NCBI GenBank assembly: GCA_014379885.1
Contig: JACMKW010000705.1
Location: 1-7,135 of the forward strand
Direction: 5' to 3'
Source of the DNA: Rhizobacter sp.
Lineage (GTDB): Bacteria > Pseudomonadota > Gammaproteobacteria > Burkholderiales > Burkholderiaceae
Length of the DNA stretch: 7,135 bases
This document shows, one piece after another, positions 6,006-7,135 of the stretch. Each line of letters starts with the position of its first letter. Position 1 is the first letter of the stretch. The notes beneath the pieces were generated by a model, which saw nothing but the letters and a program-made list of their open reading frames with translations, was not told the DNA's origin and ran no database searches. The position numbers and the translations under genes were made by a program.

Positions 6006-7135
<1,130 letters not shown>

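Overview
The window is GC-rich, tightly packed chromosomal DNA that looks like a betaproteobacterium of the order Burkholderiales, possibly the Rubrivivax/Leptothrix/Roseateles group. That placement is inferred from codon use, from the dac-dat-ybeD gene string, from a DUF4331 protein, and from a Mg-type HemB next to HemJ. No database search was possible.

Layout. Positions 1-880 (+ strand) hold the 3' end of a DUF4331 protein gene, followed at close spacing by a small outer-membrane-type lipoprotein. A 13-bp hairpin at 889-921 separates this pair from a convergent seven-gene string on the - strand (943-5901). In transcription order that string is hemJ (CopD/HemJ membrane protein), a VanZ-like multi-spanning protein, a thioredoxin-fold [2Fe-2S] ferredoxin, a small alpha/beta hydrolase, a PBP5/6-type D-Ala-D-Ala carboxypeptidase, a D-amino-acid transaminase and ybeD. 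The genes are 6-45 nt apart or overlap by 4 nt, so they probably form one operon or directon. Positions 5902-6250 are non-coding, and hemB (+ strand) runs from a GTG at 6251 off the window end.

Functional logic. Two themes meet here. One is cell-wall D-amino-acid metabolism: the carboxypeptidase releases D-Ala and the transaminase can interconvert D-Ala and D-Glu; the VanZ-like protein may also belong to this theme. The other is heme synthesis: HemB makes porphobilinogen, and HemJ oxidises protoporphyrinogen IX. The two heme genes diverge from one shared intergenic region.

Most interesting region. The hemJ-hemB intergenic region appears to encode a structured - strand RNA of about 135 nt. 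It has a long-range closing helix, a GNRA-capped hairpin that pairs fully only on the - strand, a further hairpin, and a classical terminator with a T-tract. A palindromic repeat lies beside it, and a possible 31-codon leader ORF lies on the opposite strand before hemB. Other points worth checking are a diverged in-frame 300-nt duplication in the DUF4331 gene, the absence of lipB after ybeD, and the long C-terminal membrane extension of the VanZ-like protein.
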